From NCBI RefSeq assembly GCF_000173075.1, contig NZ_ABVL01000002.1:124001-188000 (forward strand): a DNA stretch of 64,000 bases, read 5' to 3'. The stretch comes from Chthoniobacter flavus Ellin428 (GTDB lineage: Bacteria > Verrucomicrobiota > Verrucomicrobiia > Chthoniobacterales > Chthoniobacteraceae). A program made the translations under genes and the position numbers. Every line of letters begins with the position of its first letter. Position 1 is the first letter of the stretch. Below the pieces are notes generated by a model. It worked only from the letters and a program-made list of their open reading frames with translations, was not told the origin of the DNA and did no database searches. Positions 17,308 through 27,098 of the stretch are shown here, in pieces.

Positions 17308-18493
17308 ATGAATCGCCGTCAGTTTCTCGCGACCAGCATCGCCGCTGGCGTCGCCGTGACCACGCGTGCGGCGGAAGCCGATCGCAAACCGCGCGTCGCC
17401 GTGATCGGGCACACCGGCAACGGTGACTACGGTCACGGTCTCGACGTGGTGTGGTTGCACATGCCGGAAGTGGAGCTCGTCGCCGTGGCCGATGCCCACG
17501 CGGACGGACTCGAGAAAGCCAGACAGAAGCTCAAGCTCGGACGCGGATTTGCCGATTACCGGCAGATGCTTGCCGAGGTGAAGCCGGACATTGTCGCGGT
17601 CGCGCCCCGACATGTGGACGAGCATCGTGATATGACGATGGCGGCCCATCGAGGCGGGTGCGCGGGGCATTTACATCGAGAAGCCGTTTTGCCGCACACC
17701 GGCAGAGGCGGATGAAATCATCGCCTCGGCGGACAAGGGCAAAGTCAAAATCGCCGTCGCGCATCGCAATCGCTACCAGCCGTCGTTGCCGGCCATTGAG
17801 CGGATGCTCAAGGAAAACGCCATCGGCCAGGTGCTGGAGATTCGCATGCGCGGCAAGGAAGACGCGCGCGGCGGTGCGCAGGATTTGTGGGTGCTCGGCG
17901 CGCATCTACTCAACCTCGCGACGTTCTTCGGCGGCGCACCGAAGGCCTGCACGGCCACGCTTTTTCAAGACGAACGCCCCGTCACCAAGGCCGATGTAAA
18001 AGAGGGTGCCGAAGGCATCGGCCCGATCGCCGGCAATGCCGTGCACGCGCGTTTCGAAATGGAGCGGGGGACGCCGGTGTTTTTCGATTCCATCGTGAAT
18101 GCGGGCGCGAAAGGTTCGGGCTTCGGGCTGCAACTCATCGGCACCAAAGGAATCATCGATTTGCGTTTCGACACCGAGCCGCTGGCGCAACTGCTTCCCG
18201 GCAATCCTTTCCAGCCGGGGAAGGAACCGCGAGCGTGGATCCCAATCAGCTCCGCCGGTCCCGGACAGCCCGAGCCGATGGCGGACATCAAAGTGGCGGT
18301 CTCTTCGCATTTGCTGGCCGCCCGCGATCTCCTGGCCGCGATCCACGAAGACCGCGCTCCGCTTTGCAGCGCGGCGGATGGGCGGACGGTGATCGAAATG
18401 ATCATGGCCGTTTTTGAATCGCATCGCCTTAACGGACAGCGCGTCGCCTGGCCGCTCACGAATCGTCAGAACCCGCTCGCCCAATGGACATGA
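17308..18493 (+). CDS. Gfo/Idh/MocA-family oxidoreductase, exported, one frameshift
   Basis: The probable intact product is about 394 residues. A Tat-like signal (MNRRQFLATSIAAG) leads into a Rossmann fold with VAVIGHTGNGDYG. The frame breaks at 17645-17647, where a CCC run has one C too many; removing it joins MTMAA to IEAGARGIYIEKPF, which contains the catalytic Lys of the EKP motif. The rest is a normal C-terminal domain. The clean repair and the undamaged remainder suggest a sequencing error. The last 10 nt overlap the start of the metallophosphoesterase gene, so the two are translationally coupled. Confidence 0.82.
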
Positions 18494-19647
18494 GGAATGT
18501 GCTTTGTTTTGGCGCGGCGTTGCTGGCCGGCCTATCGGTGCATGCGGAGGACATCCAGCGCATCTGGCTCACTCATCGGACGAATGATCCTTCGAAGATC
18601 GTGGTGAATTGGCAGACATCGGAGGCGGCGAATTCCGTCGTGGAATTTGGCGATACGGAAGCGCTCGGGGAAACTGCGCGCCAGGAAGACGCGGTCACCT
18701 TGCATCATGTCGAGATTCCACTCGCGCATCGCGGCGGTGAATACCATTACCGCGTGCGTTCTGGCGCAAGTAACTCCACCATCTACGCTTTCCGAGGCTA
18801 CCCGGCGGATGAACTGCGGGTCGCCGTCGTGGCCGACACTGGCTACGGCAAAGCGCCTTGGGGCGAAGCGGTGCTCCGGGAAAAGCCCCATCTGCTCCTC
18901 AGCGCCGGTGATCATGTGCCGGCATTACACAAAGGGCAACTCGTCGCCATCACGGATACCACGGCATTCAGCGAAATCGTCGACCGCAACCGGGAACTCT
19001 TTCATTCCACGCCGTGGATGCCATTGCTCGGCAATCACGATCGCGAGATCCGCCCACGCGGTCCGAAGCCGCCGACGGAGCCAGTCTACGATGTCGACGC
19101 GACTGCCTTTCGGCAATTTTTCGCGCTACCCGGAGAGGGCTGGAAATGGCATTTCGACATTCCGGATTTCGGCGTGCGCTTCGTGGCCCTCGATTTCAGC
19201 CACCTCAGTGACCAAGGCACCACGTGGCAGACCTGCCATTCGCCCAAGCGCGATGGCCCACAATTCGGCTGGTATCGCGACCTCATGGCCGCCAGCAAGC
19301 AGCCATTCCTCATCACGCTCAACAACGAACGCAACGCCACCGTGCGCGGCCAGGAGGGCGGGGAGTGGGGGAGGATGATGGCCCAAAACTCACTCAACAT
19401 CACGGGCTTCGGCTACTTCGCCGAGCGTGCCGAGGTCGATGGCATCACCTATTACAACACCAGCGTGGGCGGCACCGGCACGCCGTATCCCGATCCCAAA
19501 TCCGCAGTCCTCAAGAGCGAGGACAATTTCATCCTGCTAACCTTCCACCGCGAGCCGCGGGAATTGCGCTTGGATTTGAAAAACATGCGCGGCGAAGTGC
19601 TCGACAGCAAAACCTTCGCGCCCCGCGCACAGTCCACGACGCAATAA
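18484..19647 (+). CDS. Secreted calcineurin-like metallophosphoesterase, degenerate site
   Basis: The 387-residue protein has a signal peptide (1-21) and an N-terminal fibronectin-like domain (about 23-105), as in purple acid phosphatases. The phosphoesterase core keeps ADTG (Asp118), AGDH (Asp143) and GNHD (Asn184/His185). The last two metal-binding motifs are altered. The His expected after the strand at 275-280 reads ITLNNER, and the usual GHxH reads GFGY (308-311). It may bind only one metal or none, so phosphatase activity is doubtful. The start overlaps the upstream oxidoreductase gene by 10 nt. Confidence 0.8.
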   Translation: MDMRNVLCFGAALLAGLSVHAEDIQRIWLTHRTNDPSKIVVNWQTSEAANSVVEFGDTEALGETARQEDAVTLHHVEIPLAHRGGEYHYRVRSGASNSTIYAFRGYPADELRVAVVADTGYGKAPWGEAVLREKPHLLLSAGDHVPALHKGQLVAITDTTAFSEIVDRNRELFHSTPWMPLLGNHDREIRPRGPKPPTEPVYDVDATAFRQFFALPGEGWKWHFDIPDFGVRFVALDFSHLSDQGTTWQTCHSPKRDGPQFGWYRDLMAASKQPFLITLNNERNATVRGQEGGEWGRMMAQNSLNITGFGYFAERAEVDGITYYNTSVGGTGTPYPDPKSAVLKSEDNFILLTFHREPRELRLDLKNMRGEVLDSKTFAPRAQSTTQ

Positions 19648-19656
19648 TTCAACCGC

Positions 19657-20382
19657 CTACGCCACGTGCGACGCGTTGCGCCGCCGGGTGCACGCGAGTC
19701 CGGCCAAACCCACGGCCAGCATGGTAGCTGTCGCCGGTTCGGGGACCAAGGCCGGGGTCATGGCCAGCCCGCCCGCTTCCAGATTGTTAACCGGCACCAA
19801 ATTCATATTCCCGGAAAGACTGAAGGACACCAGAGACGTGCCGGTCACGTTGCTGGAACTGGCCACGGCTGGGCTGGCGGTCGTGACCGAGAGCGGGGTA
19901 TTGCTCGTCCGCAAACCCAGAACGTCGTAAACTTGGTGGGAAGAATTCGAACCGATCGGCGCGAGGTTCGTCAAAGTCAGCGTGCCGGAATAGACGGGCA
20001 ACCCAGTATTCGCGGGAATCACCGAAATGCCGCCGGACGAAGCGCCAACGGCGTCATCGGAACCCCGACTGTCATTGACGGAGGCATGGCTGCCCTCTCC
20101 CGAGGGATTCCACCACCGGCCATAGCTGCCACCACCGGACGTTTGACCACTCGCGGAACCAACGACTTCTGCGTCTTGCGTCTTGAGCTTGCCACTGAAG
20201 AAATGGTTTACCACCGAGCCCATGGCATAAGTTCCCGCGAGCGCGACCCCCGTCCACACGGCGAAACGCTGTACGTGTGACAGCAATTTCGGCCAGCGGA
20301 CGGACGCGCCAGATTTCGCTGGCTCGAGCGTGGCATCGGCAGTCGTGGGGGCGGCAGGAGTTTGGGAAATTCTGTCAGGCAT
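19657..20382 (-). CDS. PEP-CTERM anchored extracellular protein
   Basis: The 241-residue protein starts at ATG 20382; longer in-frame starts would run into the promoter region. A hydrophobic segment (about 40-58) near the N-terminus serves as signal or anchor, and a low-complexity Gly/Ser/Asn-rich stretch follows. The C-terminus has the PEP-CTERM pattern: VPEPATATM, a hydrophobic helix, then TRRRN. In known systems such tails are recognised by an exosortase for sorting to the cell surface; no exosortase gene is in this window. The middle has no recognisable domain. The gene is divergent from the sugar isomerase at 20616. Confidence 0.7.
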   Translation of the reverse strand: MPDRISQTPAAPTTADATLEPAKSGASVRWPKLLSHVQRFAVWTGVALAGTYAMGSVVNHFFSGKLKTQDAEVVGSASGQTSGGGSYGRWWNPSGEGSHASVNDSRGSDDAVGASSGGISVIPANTGLPVYSGTLTLTNLAPIGSNSSHQVYDVLGLRTSNTPLSVTTASPAVASSSNVTGTSLVSFSLSGNMNLVPVNNLEAGGLAMTPALVPEPATATMLAVGLAGLACTRRRNASHVA

Positions 20383-20447
20383 GTGAAATAACGGAAACGG
20401 GGTCGAGAGCGGACCGTATTTCAACGTCTCCAACTTGACTGCAAATT

Positions 20448-20469
20448 TGAATGTAACATTCAGGTTACA
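20448..20469. promoter_or_regulatory. Overlapping inverted repeats, candidate operator
   Basis: Two dyads overlap in the divergent promoter region. TGAATG-TAA-CATTCA spans 20448-20462, and TGTAAC-N6-GTTACA spans 20452-20469. The second has the shape of a typical dimeric repressor site. It lies between the PEP-CTERM gene and the sugar isomerase gene and could control either. The regulator is unknown. Confidence 0.4.
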
Positions 20470-20615
20470 GACCGGTGCAGCCCCCATCGCCTTGAAAAAG
20501 ATGCTTGTTCGCCGGGGAGAGTTTTCGGCAGACAGTCCCACGCTTCACCCCCGATCATTCGCGACGGGACTGTATGCTGCCGCGCGGGGGCAGGCCCAAC
20601 ACCTCTGTATTCCCC

Positions 20616-21644
<1,029 letters not shown>

Positions 21645-21673
21645 CAAGCCACAGGCAGCAACGCCACATCTCT

Positions 21674-21712
21674 ACACCCGCCCGGCGAAAGCTTGGCGGG
21701 TGTTTTTCTTTT
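21674..21712 (+). terminator. Rho-independent terminator
   Basis: ACACCCGCC (21674-21682) pairs with GGCGGGTGT (21695-21703) in a 9-bp GC-rich stem with a 12-nt loop, followed by TTTTCTTTT. It lies 30 nt after the sugar isomerase stop and ends that transcript. Confidence 0.85.
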
Positions 21713-21753
21713 GTGGAGCAGGAAAGGGAGTCTACAATCGCCGAGAGCATCGC

Positions 21754-22131
21754 ATGCGGGAAAAACTTGAAATACCAATTGCCTACGATCCTGAAGGTCT
21801 GGAGATCGGAACGTTGACTATTGCTGAATGCGTTTGCTTGCGTCCGCGCCTGTATATTTCCGACGGTTCGTTGGCTGAAGTCCTCGCTCTTTTTGCCGGC
21901 TACGACATGGCTGGTAAAACGGGTGTAATTTTGAGAGACCAATCACCTTTGCGAGCGTTGCGCTGGCTCGCCGAAGTTTGCTCCCACGATGAATGCGAGT
22001 TGCCTGCCCTGCAGTGTGAAAGAATCATCCGGCACTTTGGAACTGAAACTAATGCGTTGAGTGCCATCGCGGGTTTCTTGAAGGCACAGCGCACCGGCAT
22101 GGACCGGATCCATCATACAACGACCGAATGA
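21754..22131 (+). CDS. Hypothetical protein (125 aa)
   Basis: This small soluble protein starts at ATG 21754. Visible features are a segment rich in hydrophobic and acidic residues (YDPEGLEIGTLTIAE) and Cys at several positions (CVCL, CSHDECELPALQC). I recognise no domain. Its stop overlaps the ATG of the next gene (ATGA), which shows translational coupling to a small zinc-ribbon-like protein and supports both as real genes. It lies between a terminator and a toxin-antitoxin pair, in a block of small accessory genes. Confidence 0.55.
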   Translation: MREKLEIPIAYDPEGLEIGTLTIAECVCLRPRLYISDGSLAEVLALFAGYDMAGKTGVILRDQSPLRALRWLAEVCSHDECELPALQCERIIRHFGTETNALSAIAGFLKAQRTGMDRIHHTTTE

Positions 22132-22367
22132 AAATTACGGATTTCCTCATCATGAATGGAGATGGAGATGAGATTCCCGCTGACCCAATTGGTGATAGCG
22201 CCGCGTTTCTATGCGGAACGTGTGGGCATCCGGTTCTTGCTACTACATTGGACAATCAGCCAGGAAGCGACGAAGAGCACCCAAGCAAATGCCGAGGATG
22301 TGGACACCTTTACTTTTTGGATGTACGCCCACACATGGAGAAGCTCTACATCCACGAGTTAATCTAA
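22128..22367 (+). CDS. Small zinc-ribbon-like protein (79 aa)
   Basis: The 79-residue protein carries two Cys pairs, CGTCGH and CRGCGH, about 25 residues apart, the classic spacing of a zinc ribbon. The ATG overlaps the stop of the upstream gene by 4 nt (ATGA), so the two are probably made in fixed ratio and may interact. There is no signal peptide or membrane segment. No function can be assigned. Confidence 0.55.
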   Translation: MKITDFLIMNGDGDEIPADPIGDSAAFLCGTCGHPVLATTLDNQPGSDEEHPSKCRGCGHLYFLDVRPHMEKLYIHELI

Positions 22368-22427
22368 GCCGCCCATCATGGATTTCGCGATCTTGCACGA
22401 GGGGAAAAGAATAGTTAATCTCACGTC

Positions 22428-22631
22428 ATGATTCCGACACAGATCACCGAAAGTGTTCTGGCACTTCCCGAAGCTGACCGCCTCGAATTGGCTCGTCGGA
22501 TCGTCGAAAGTGTCGCGGCTGAGCAGCAGGTAAACAGGTCGGTGGAAACGGGTGTACAGCGGATAGAGGAAGTTCTGAGTGGGCGAATCCAAGGGCTTTC
22601 GGAAGAAGAGTACATTCGCGCGGTCAAGTGA
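22428..22631 (+). CDS. Antitoxin, addiction module component family
   Basis: The 67-residue protein has the helical pattern of the putative addiction module component family: LALPEADRLELARRIVESV near the N-terminus and [12 protein letters not shown] at the end. Such proteins bind and neutralise a RelE/ParE-type toxin and usually repress their own operon. The stop overlaps the GTG start of the next gene by 4 nt (GTGA), the usual arrangement of type II toxin-antitoxin pairs, with antitoxin first. Confidence 0.85.
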   Translation: MIPTQITESVLALPEADRLELARRIVESVAAEQQVNRSVETGVQRIEEVLSGRIQGLSEEEYIRAVK

Positions 22632-22951
22632 GGGTCCTTTATCACCCGGAGTTCGCTGAAGATGTTCGGCGATTTGCTGGGCATTACGGCGAAATCTCAC
22701 TCAAGCTGAAGCAGCGCTTTCAGAATGAGATTGACATGGTTCTGGCTCAGATCAAGGAACGCCCGACCAGCGCTGGGCATATTTTGAACACCGGATCCGC
22801 GATCGCCGCGGACATCCGCAGAAAAAATCTCGATTCATTTCCCTATTTCGTCCTCTACGGTTTGCATGGTGATCTATTGGTCTTTGGTTCGATCATACCG
22901 ACTGCCTCCGATCCGCTGATGTGGCTCAAGCGTTTCGGAAAAGATGCCTGA
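22628..22951 (+). CDS. RelE/ParE-family toxin
   Basis: The 107-residue protein opens with [18 protein letters not shown] and ends with [25 protein letters not shown], the signature order of the ParE/RelE toxin fold. Members either cleave mRNA on the ribosome (RelE) or poison gyrase (ParE); the sequence alone does not decide which. The start is GTG 22628, overlapping the antitoxin stop by 4 nt. The pair appears intact. Confidence 0.85.
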   Translation: MRVLYHPEFAEDVRRFAGHYGEISLKLKQRFQNEIDMVLAQIKERPTSAGHILNTGSAIAADIRRKNLDSFPYFVLYGLHGDLLVFGSIIPTASDPLMWLKRFGKDA

Positions 22952-23022
22952 TCCATTGCCCCTGGCTGAGCACAGTTGCCATCGCGCCGCTTCTTTGCTC
23001 GAATGCGCGCCCTTCTCAGAAT

Positions 23023-23050
23023 CTCTCAACTCTCAACCCTCAACTCTCAG
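23023..23050. repeat. 7-bp tandem repeat (CTCTCAA x4)
   Basis: There are four consecutive 7-mers: CTCTCAA, CTCTCAA, CCCTCAA and CTCTCAG. The array ends 10 nt before the ATG at 23061 and takes the place of a Shine-Dalgarno sequence. No inverted copy is obvious nearby, unlike the arrays at 17226 and 38626. Its period and position match the other arrays although the sequence does not. Confidence 0.8.
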
Positions 23051-23060
23051 CACCTCCCAA

Positions 23061-24216
23061 ATGGCAAAGAAACCCCTCAATATCGGCATCGTCGGCTATG
23101 GCTTCATGGGCCGCACGCATGCGAACGGTTACCACAACGCGGCGAAGTTTTTCGACACGCCGTACGTCCCTGTCCTCAAGGCCGCTTGCGGCCGTGATGC
23201 CGCGAGGCTCAAGGCTTACGCGGATAACTGGGGCTTTGAATCCATCGAGACCGACTGGAAAAAGCTGATCGAGCGCAAGGACATCGACGCGAAATCGACA
23301 ATTCGTCACTCCGAATGATTCCCATGCCGAGATCGCCATCGCCGCCGCCCGCGCCGGCAAGATGGTCCTCTGCGAAAAGCCGCTCTCCCTCGACGGTCCG
23401 CAGGGCGAGGAGATGGTGAAGGAAATCGAGAAGGCCGGCGTGCCGAACACCGTGTGGTACCAACTACCGCCGCGTGCCCGCCGTGACGCTCGCCAAGCAG
23501 ATCATCGACTCGGGCAAGCTCGGCCAGATCTTCCCACTACCGCGCGAACTTTCCTCCAGGATTGGACGATCAGCGCCGATCTCCCGCAGGGCGGCGCCGG
23601 CCTCTGGCGTCTCGATGCCAAGGCCGCCGGCAGCGGTGTGACGGGCGACCTGCTCGCGCACTGCATCGACACCGCGCTCTGGCTGAATGGCTCGATCACC
23701 GACGTCAGCGCCTTGACCGAGACCTTCATCAAGCAGCGCACACACACCCTCACCGGCAAGGTCGAGGAAGTGAAGATCGATGACGCCTGCACCTTCCACG
23801 GCCACTTCGCGAACGGTTCGCTGGCCCTCTTCGAATCCACGCGCTATGCCCGCGGCCACAAGGCGCTCTACACCTTCGAAATCAACGGCGCCAACGCCTC
23901 GATCAAGTGGGATCTGCATGACCTGCATCGCCTGCAATTCTTCGATTACAGTGACGAAGGCATCGTCCGCGGCTGGCGCTCGGTCCACGTCACCGATGGC
24001 GACCAACCCTACATGAAGAACTGGTGGGTGCCCGGCCTGCAGATCGGCTACGCCGAAAGCTTCACGCACCAGGTCGCCGACTTCCTCACCGCCGTGGGCG
24101 AAGGCAAACCCTGCCCGCCGACCTTCCGCGACGCGCTCGAGACCCAATACGTCTGCGACGCCGTCCTCGCTTCCGCCCGCGAGAAGCAGTGGAAGACGGT
24201 GAAGAAAGTGAGCTAA
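23061..24216 (+). pseudogene. Gfo/Idh/MocA-family oxidoreductase, multiple frameshifts
   Basis: The probable intact product is about 382 residues, cytosolic (no signal). It starts [17 protein letters not shown], a standard NAD(P)-binding Rossmann motif. It continues with [10 protein letters not shown] and the catalytic [10 protein letters not shown]. The frame is broken at 23291-23305 (about four extra bases), near 23461 (extra C), 23533-23535 (extra C) and 23550-23552 (extra T). Removing these restores [16 protein letters not shown] and IFHYRANFLQDW, both typical of the family. All changes lengthen short homopolymers, which suggests sequencing error, but the number of them leaves real decay possible. 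A strong terminator follows. Confidence 0.8.
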
Positions 24217-24239
24217 GCCCGTTTCGGCAATGACTGTAC

Positions 24240-24276
24240 AAGGCCGCTCCGAACCGCATCGGAGCGGCCTTTTTCT
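24240..24276 (+). terminator. Rho-independent terminator
   Basis: A perfect 13-bp stem forms between AAGGCCGCTCCGA (24240-24252) and TCGGAGCGGCCTT (24259-24271), with a 6-nt loop and a following T-run. It lies 24 nt after the oxidoreductase stop. Confidence 0.9.
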
Positions 24277-24370
24277 TGGGCACACGCAGCCGATTCCTGC
24301 AACGTTAACCGCGATATACCTTTCGCATATTAGCTGCGAACGCTCGGCCGCATAGCGAGCTCTCTCAACT

Positions 24371-25324
24371 ATGTTCGAGTTCCGACAATTCGTTGATTTC
24401 AATATTTTCGGCAGGCACCGCTTGGAGCAGGTGAGGATGCCTCCCCTTGGCTCCACGATCGATCAGGTAATCCGACTCTACGGCGAGCCAATCAAGACTG
24501 CGCCCTTTGAAGAAGCACCGGACATCACGGAATACGTCTTCTCGGCGAGCCCATATCACGAAGCGGTGATCTACGAATGGGAAGACAAAGTGCAGTCGAT
24601 CACTTACTGGTCGGCGAAAGGCGAACCGACGCGGGATCTGAACTGCATGCTCGATCGCTATCGGGAGGACAGCGAATGGCAGGTTTTGCAGCCAGGATAC
24701 CTTTACCAGCGTGCGGACGGGAAGTTTCGACTCTGGTGCAGCGCCATCTCCGCTATCGGGATCGCATACGTCGACTATCTGTCGGCTCAAGCCGACATGA
24801 AAACCGCTCATGAGTTAAAACAGCTAGATCATCTGTCCGACGTCACTTGGGTATCCAACAAGGTTGTCCACGAGTTGCAACGGCAGTTCGTCGAGGAGCG
24901 AAGCACACGATTGAAAGATCTCGCCAGCCGCTCAGATCGCATCGCGATTTCACCAGATGGAAAGGACGTCTTTATTGTAAGGCATCATCACGCCTACGAG
25001 GTGGAAGAGGGGTTAAGAGAATTGAATTCTCCGCCCAAGGCAGGGGAGGGATCTACACAGGTGATCAATTGTTTTTCTTGGAGCGAAGACGGTTCTTCGT
25101 GGGGAAAAGCTCCTCTCCCAAGGAATGCTCATGTGGAGTATCTCCGTTTTGAAGAAGGTCTATGGCACCTGCAAATTCGTCGCACCACGGACGACCGGAT
25201 ATTCCGTTTCAAAGGCCCGACGAAATTCATCCGCAGCCTCGGCCCGTTAAATCCATTTCGGGAAGCAGAGGTTTGGCGGGAGTTGGAGAAGGACGCCGAA
25301 TCTTCCGCTCCGTCAACTGAGTGA
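24371..25324 (+). CDS. Hypothetical protein (317 aa)
   Basis: The soluble protein has no signal peptide or membrane segment. The N-terminal 150 residues are acidic and aromatic-rich (APDITEYVFSASPYHEAVIYEWED). The C-terminal half includes two segments that resemble beta-propeller or immunoglobulin-like strands (RIAISPDGKDVFIVRHHHAYEV and FSWSEDGSSWGKAPLP). I recognise no family. Codon use appears normal for the region. It is preceded by a strong terminator, so it has its own promoter in 24277-24370. Confidence 0.6.
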   Translation: MFEFRQFVDFNIFGRHRLEQVRMPPLGSTIDQVIRLYGEPIKTAPFEEAPDITEYVFSASPYHEAVIYEWEDKVQSITYWSAKGEPTRDLNCMLDRYREDSEWQVLQPGYLYQRADGKFRLWCSAISAIGIAYVDYLSAQADMKTAHELKQLDHLSDVTWVSNKVVHELQRQFVEERSTRLKDLASRSDRIAISPDGKDVFIVRHHHAYEVEEGLRELNSPPKAGEGSTQVINCFSWSEDGSSWGKAPLPRNAHVEYLRFEEGLWHLQIRRTTDDRIFRFKGPTKFIRSLGPLNPFREAEVWRELEKDAESSAPSTE

Positions 25325-25448
25325 GCGATCTTTCCTTCCAGGAGTACACTGTCGCCGCCAAACCGACTTTGTTTTGCCGGAGGCTCAATTTCGAGCATCG
25401 CCGTCACTTTTGCTCGGCGAGAGCCCACTTTCTCAGTCATCATTTTGT

Positions 25449-26033
25449 ATGCCTCGGATTTGTGTTTATGCCGGTTCCAGTTTTGGTGCGGCGCCTGTTT
25501 ACTCTGAGGCTGCTGGGGCTTTTGGAACGGCGTGCGCCAAGCGCGGGATGGGGATTGTGTATGGCGGCGGGAGCGTGGGGCTCATGGGCGTCCTGGCGGA
25601 CGCGGCGCTGGCGGCGGGTGGGGAGGTAATCGGTGTGATCCCGCGCAAGATGGTCGCCGAGGAGCGCGGGCATCATGGCGTCACCGAACTCATTCCGGTC
25701 GATACCATGCACGAACGCAAAATGCGCATGGCGCAAATGGCGGATATGTTCGTTGCACTGCCGGGAGGAATAGGCACGCTGGAGGAAATCTTCGAAGCCT
25801 TCACTTGGTTGCAACTCGGCTTGCATCTCAAGCCGGTCGGATTGCTGAATGTCGATGGCTTCTACGACACGCTTTTGCAATTCCTTGATCAGACACGCGA
25901 TCGCGGTTTCCTAACATCGACACATCGCGACATGCTGTCCGTCGAATCGGATCCCGATCGTCTCCTCGAACGGCTTGCCAATACCAGCCACGGTCACGTT
26001 CCCAAGCCCATCCATCGAACGCCTGGGGCGTAG
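25449..26033 (+). CDS. LOG-family (TIGR00730-type) nucleotide phosphoribohydrolase
   Basis: The 194-residue protein begins with CVYAGSSFGAAPVYSE and contains YGGGSVGLMG and the signature PGGIGTLEEIFE. These are the nucleotide-binding and catalytic motifs of the LOG family, with Glu in GTLEE as the key acid. LOG enzymes hydrolyse nucleoside 5'-monophosphates (AMP, or cytokinin precursors in plants and some bacteria). In free-living bacteria the role is probably nucleotide salvage. ATG 25449 is chosen because the first beta-strand follows directly. An 82-bp intergenic repeat lies just downstream. Confidence 0.9.
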   Translation: MPRICVYAGSSFGAAPVYSEAAGAFGTACAKRGMGIVYGGGSVGLMGVLADAALAAGGEVIGVIPRKMVAEERGHHGVTELIPVDTMHERKMRMAQMADMFVALPGGIGTLEEIFEAFTWLQLGLHLKPVGLLNVDGFYDTLLQFLDQTRDRGFLTSTHRDMLSVESDPDRLLERLANTSHGHVPKPIHRTPGA

Positions 26034-26044
26034 AGAGTGCGGCT

Positions 26045-26127
26045 GCGGGGCGGCGATTTTCGCCGTCACGGGTAAAGGTATGGCGTCGCGTGTGGATCGG
26101 CAACAGCCAGGATGGCCGCCCTACAAT
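26045..26127. repeat. Intergenic palindromic repeat, copy A (about 82 bp)
   Basis: The element begins GCGGGGCGGCGATTTTCGCC and ends GCCAGGATGGCCGCCCTACAAT. Its ends are partly inverted (GGGGCGGC against GCCGCCC), with a less conserved middle. A second copy with the same ends and length lies at 44818-44899. Both occupy intergenic spacers downstream of a plus-strand gene. It contains no gene; it resembles REP-type or miniature inverted-repeat elements. Confidence 0.7.
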
Positions 26128-26185
26128 CGCGACTTCTGCCAGCGACGCCGACGGACGATTCCGAATCCGTGCAATGTTTAGCGCG

Positions 26186-26938
26186 TCACTTCTCCGGCGG
26201 CATCTGGTGCGCACGTCGATAAGTTATCGGAGCCGTATTCATCACCTGACGAAAGGAATGCGCCAAATGCGCGTGGTCGTAAAAGCCGCACTCCAGCGCG
26301 ATCGTCGTGACGGTATCGTTGCTTTCGGCCAGGCGACGGCAGGCGGCTTCGACCCGCGCCCGCAGCAGGTATTGCCGCGCGGAGGTGCCGAAGGTCGCGC
26401 GAAAACAGCGATCGAAGTGGCTGCCGGACAAGCCCACCATCCGCGCGAGTTGGGCCGTGCTGTGCTCGGCCTCGGGATGCTTGTGCATGGCCTCGACGAC
26501 TTTGGCCAGACGCACCGCATTGGCGGAACGCTCGCGAAGCTGCTCCAGTGCGCGGCCAAATCCGACGACGCCGATGATTTTGCCTTTGGCGTCGCGCAAC
26601 GGCAGTTTGGTCACGGAGACGAGATGCGGTGAGCCTTCGTGCTCTGGTGCGTTTTCCACGCGGTTGATGATCGCCCGGCCCGTGCGCATCACGGTGGCGT
26701 CGTCCTTCCGATATTTATCCGCGCGGGATTTGGGAAAAAATTCGCGGTCCGTCCGGCCGATCACTTCGTGCTCATACTGCGCCCCGCAGTACTCGCAGAA
26801 CCGGCGATTCACGGCCATAAAGCGCCCATCGCGGTCCTTGATGAAAAAAGAGACTTCCGGCAGGAAGTCAAAAAGCAGAGCCAATTGCCGGGCATCGGTC
26901 TGTTGGAGAAAAGCCGCTTTCGTGAGCGAATGAGGCAT
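26186..26938 (-). CDS. AraC-family transcriptional regulator with PAS domain
   Basis: The 250-residue protein has an N-terminal PAS domain (about 20-135) with PEVSFFIKDRDGRFMAVNRRF, followed by a C-terminal AraC/XylS double helix-turn-helix (about 148-245) with LARMVGLSGSHFDRCFRATFG and IALECGFYDHAHLAHSFRQ. It is a cytosolic one-component regulator. The PAS part, with Cys residues in FCEYCGAQ, may bind a small ligand or sense redox state. The gene faces the large secreted protein at 27099 across a 160-bp divergent spacer and may regulate it. Confidence 0.9.
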   Translation of the reverse strand: MPHSLTKAAFLQQTDARQLALLFDFLPEVSFFIKDRDGRFMAVNRRFCEYCGAQYEHEVIGRTDREFFPKSRADKYRKDDATVMRTGRAIINRVENAPEHEGSPHLVSVTKLPLRDAKGKIIGVVGFGRALEQLRERSANAVRLAKVVEAMHKHPEAEHSTAQLARMVGLSGSHFDRCFRATFGTSARQYLLRARVEAACRRLAESNDTVTTIALECGFYDHAHLAHSFRQVMNTAPITYRRAHQMPPEK

Positions 26939-27098
26939 GAGCGGATTTTACACAACTTCGTCATGGCCATACAAGCCGCGTTGTCGGAGCACGAGCTAAC
27001 TTGCTCTCATGCGATGCTCCTCCCAGCTCCGCGAATTCCGGATCGTTCTTCCTAACGTCATTTAGAGCGAATCGTTTGATTACAACCAAAGCCCCCCT

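Noticed and set aside
17640-17660. Programmed frameshifting as the explanation for the broken Gfo/Idh gene
   Set aside because: There is no slippery heptamer followed by a structure, and the same kind of one-base change appears in unrelated genes.
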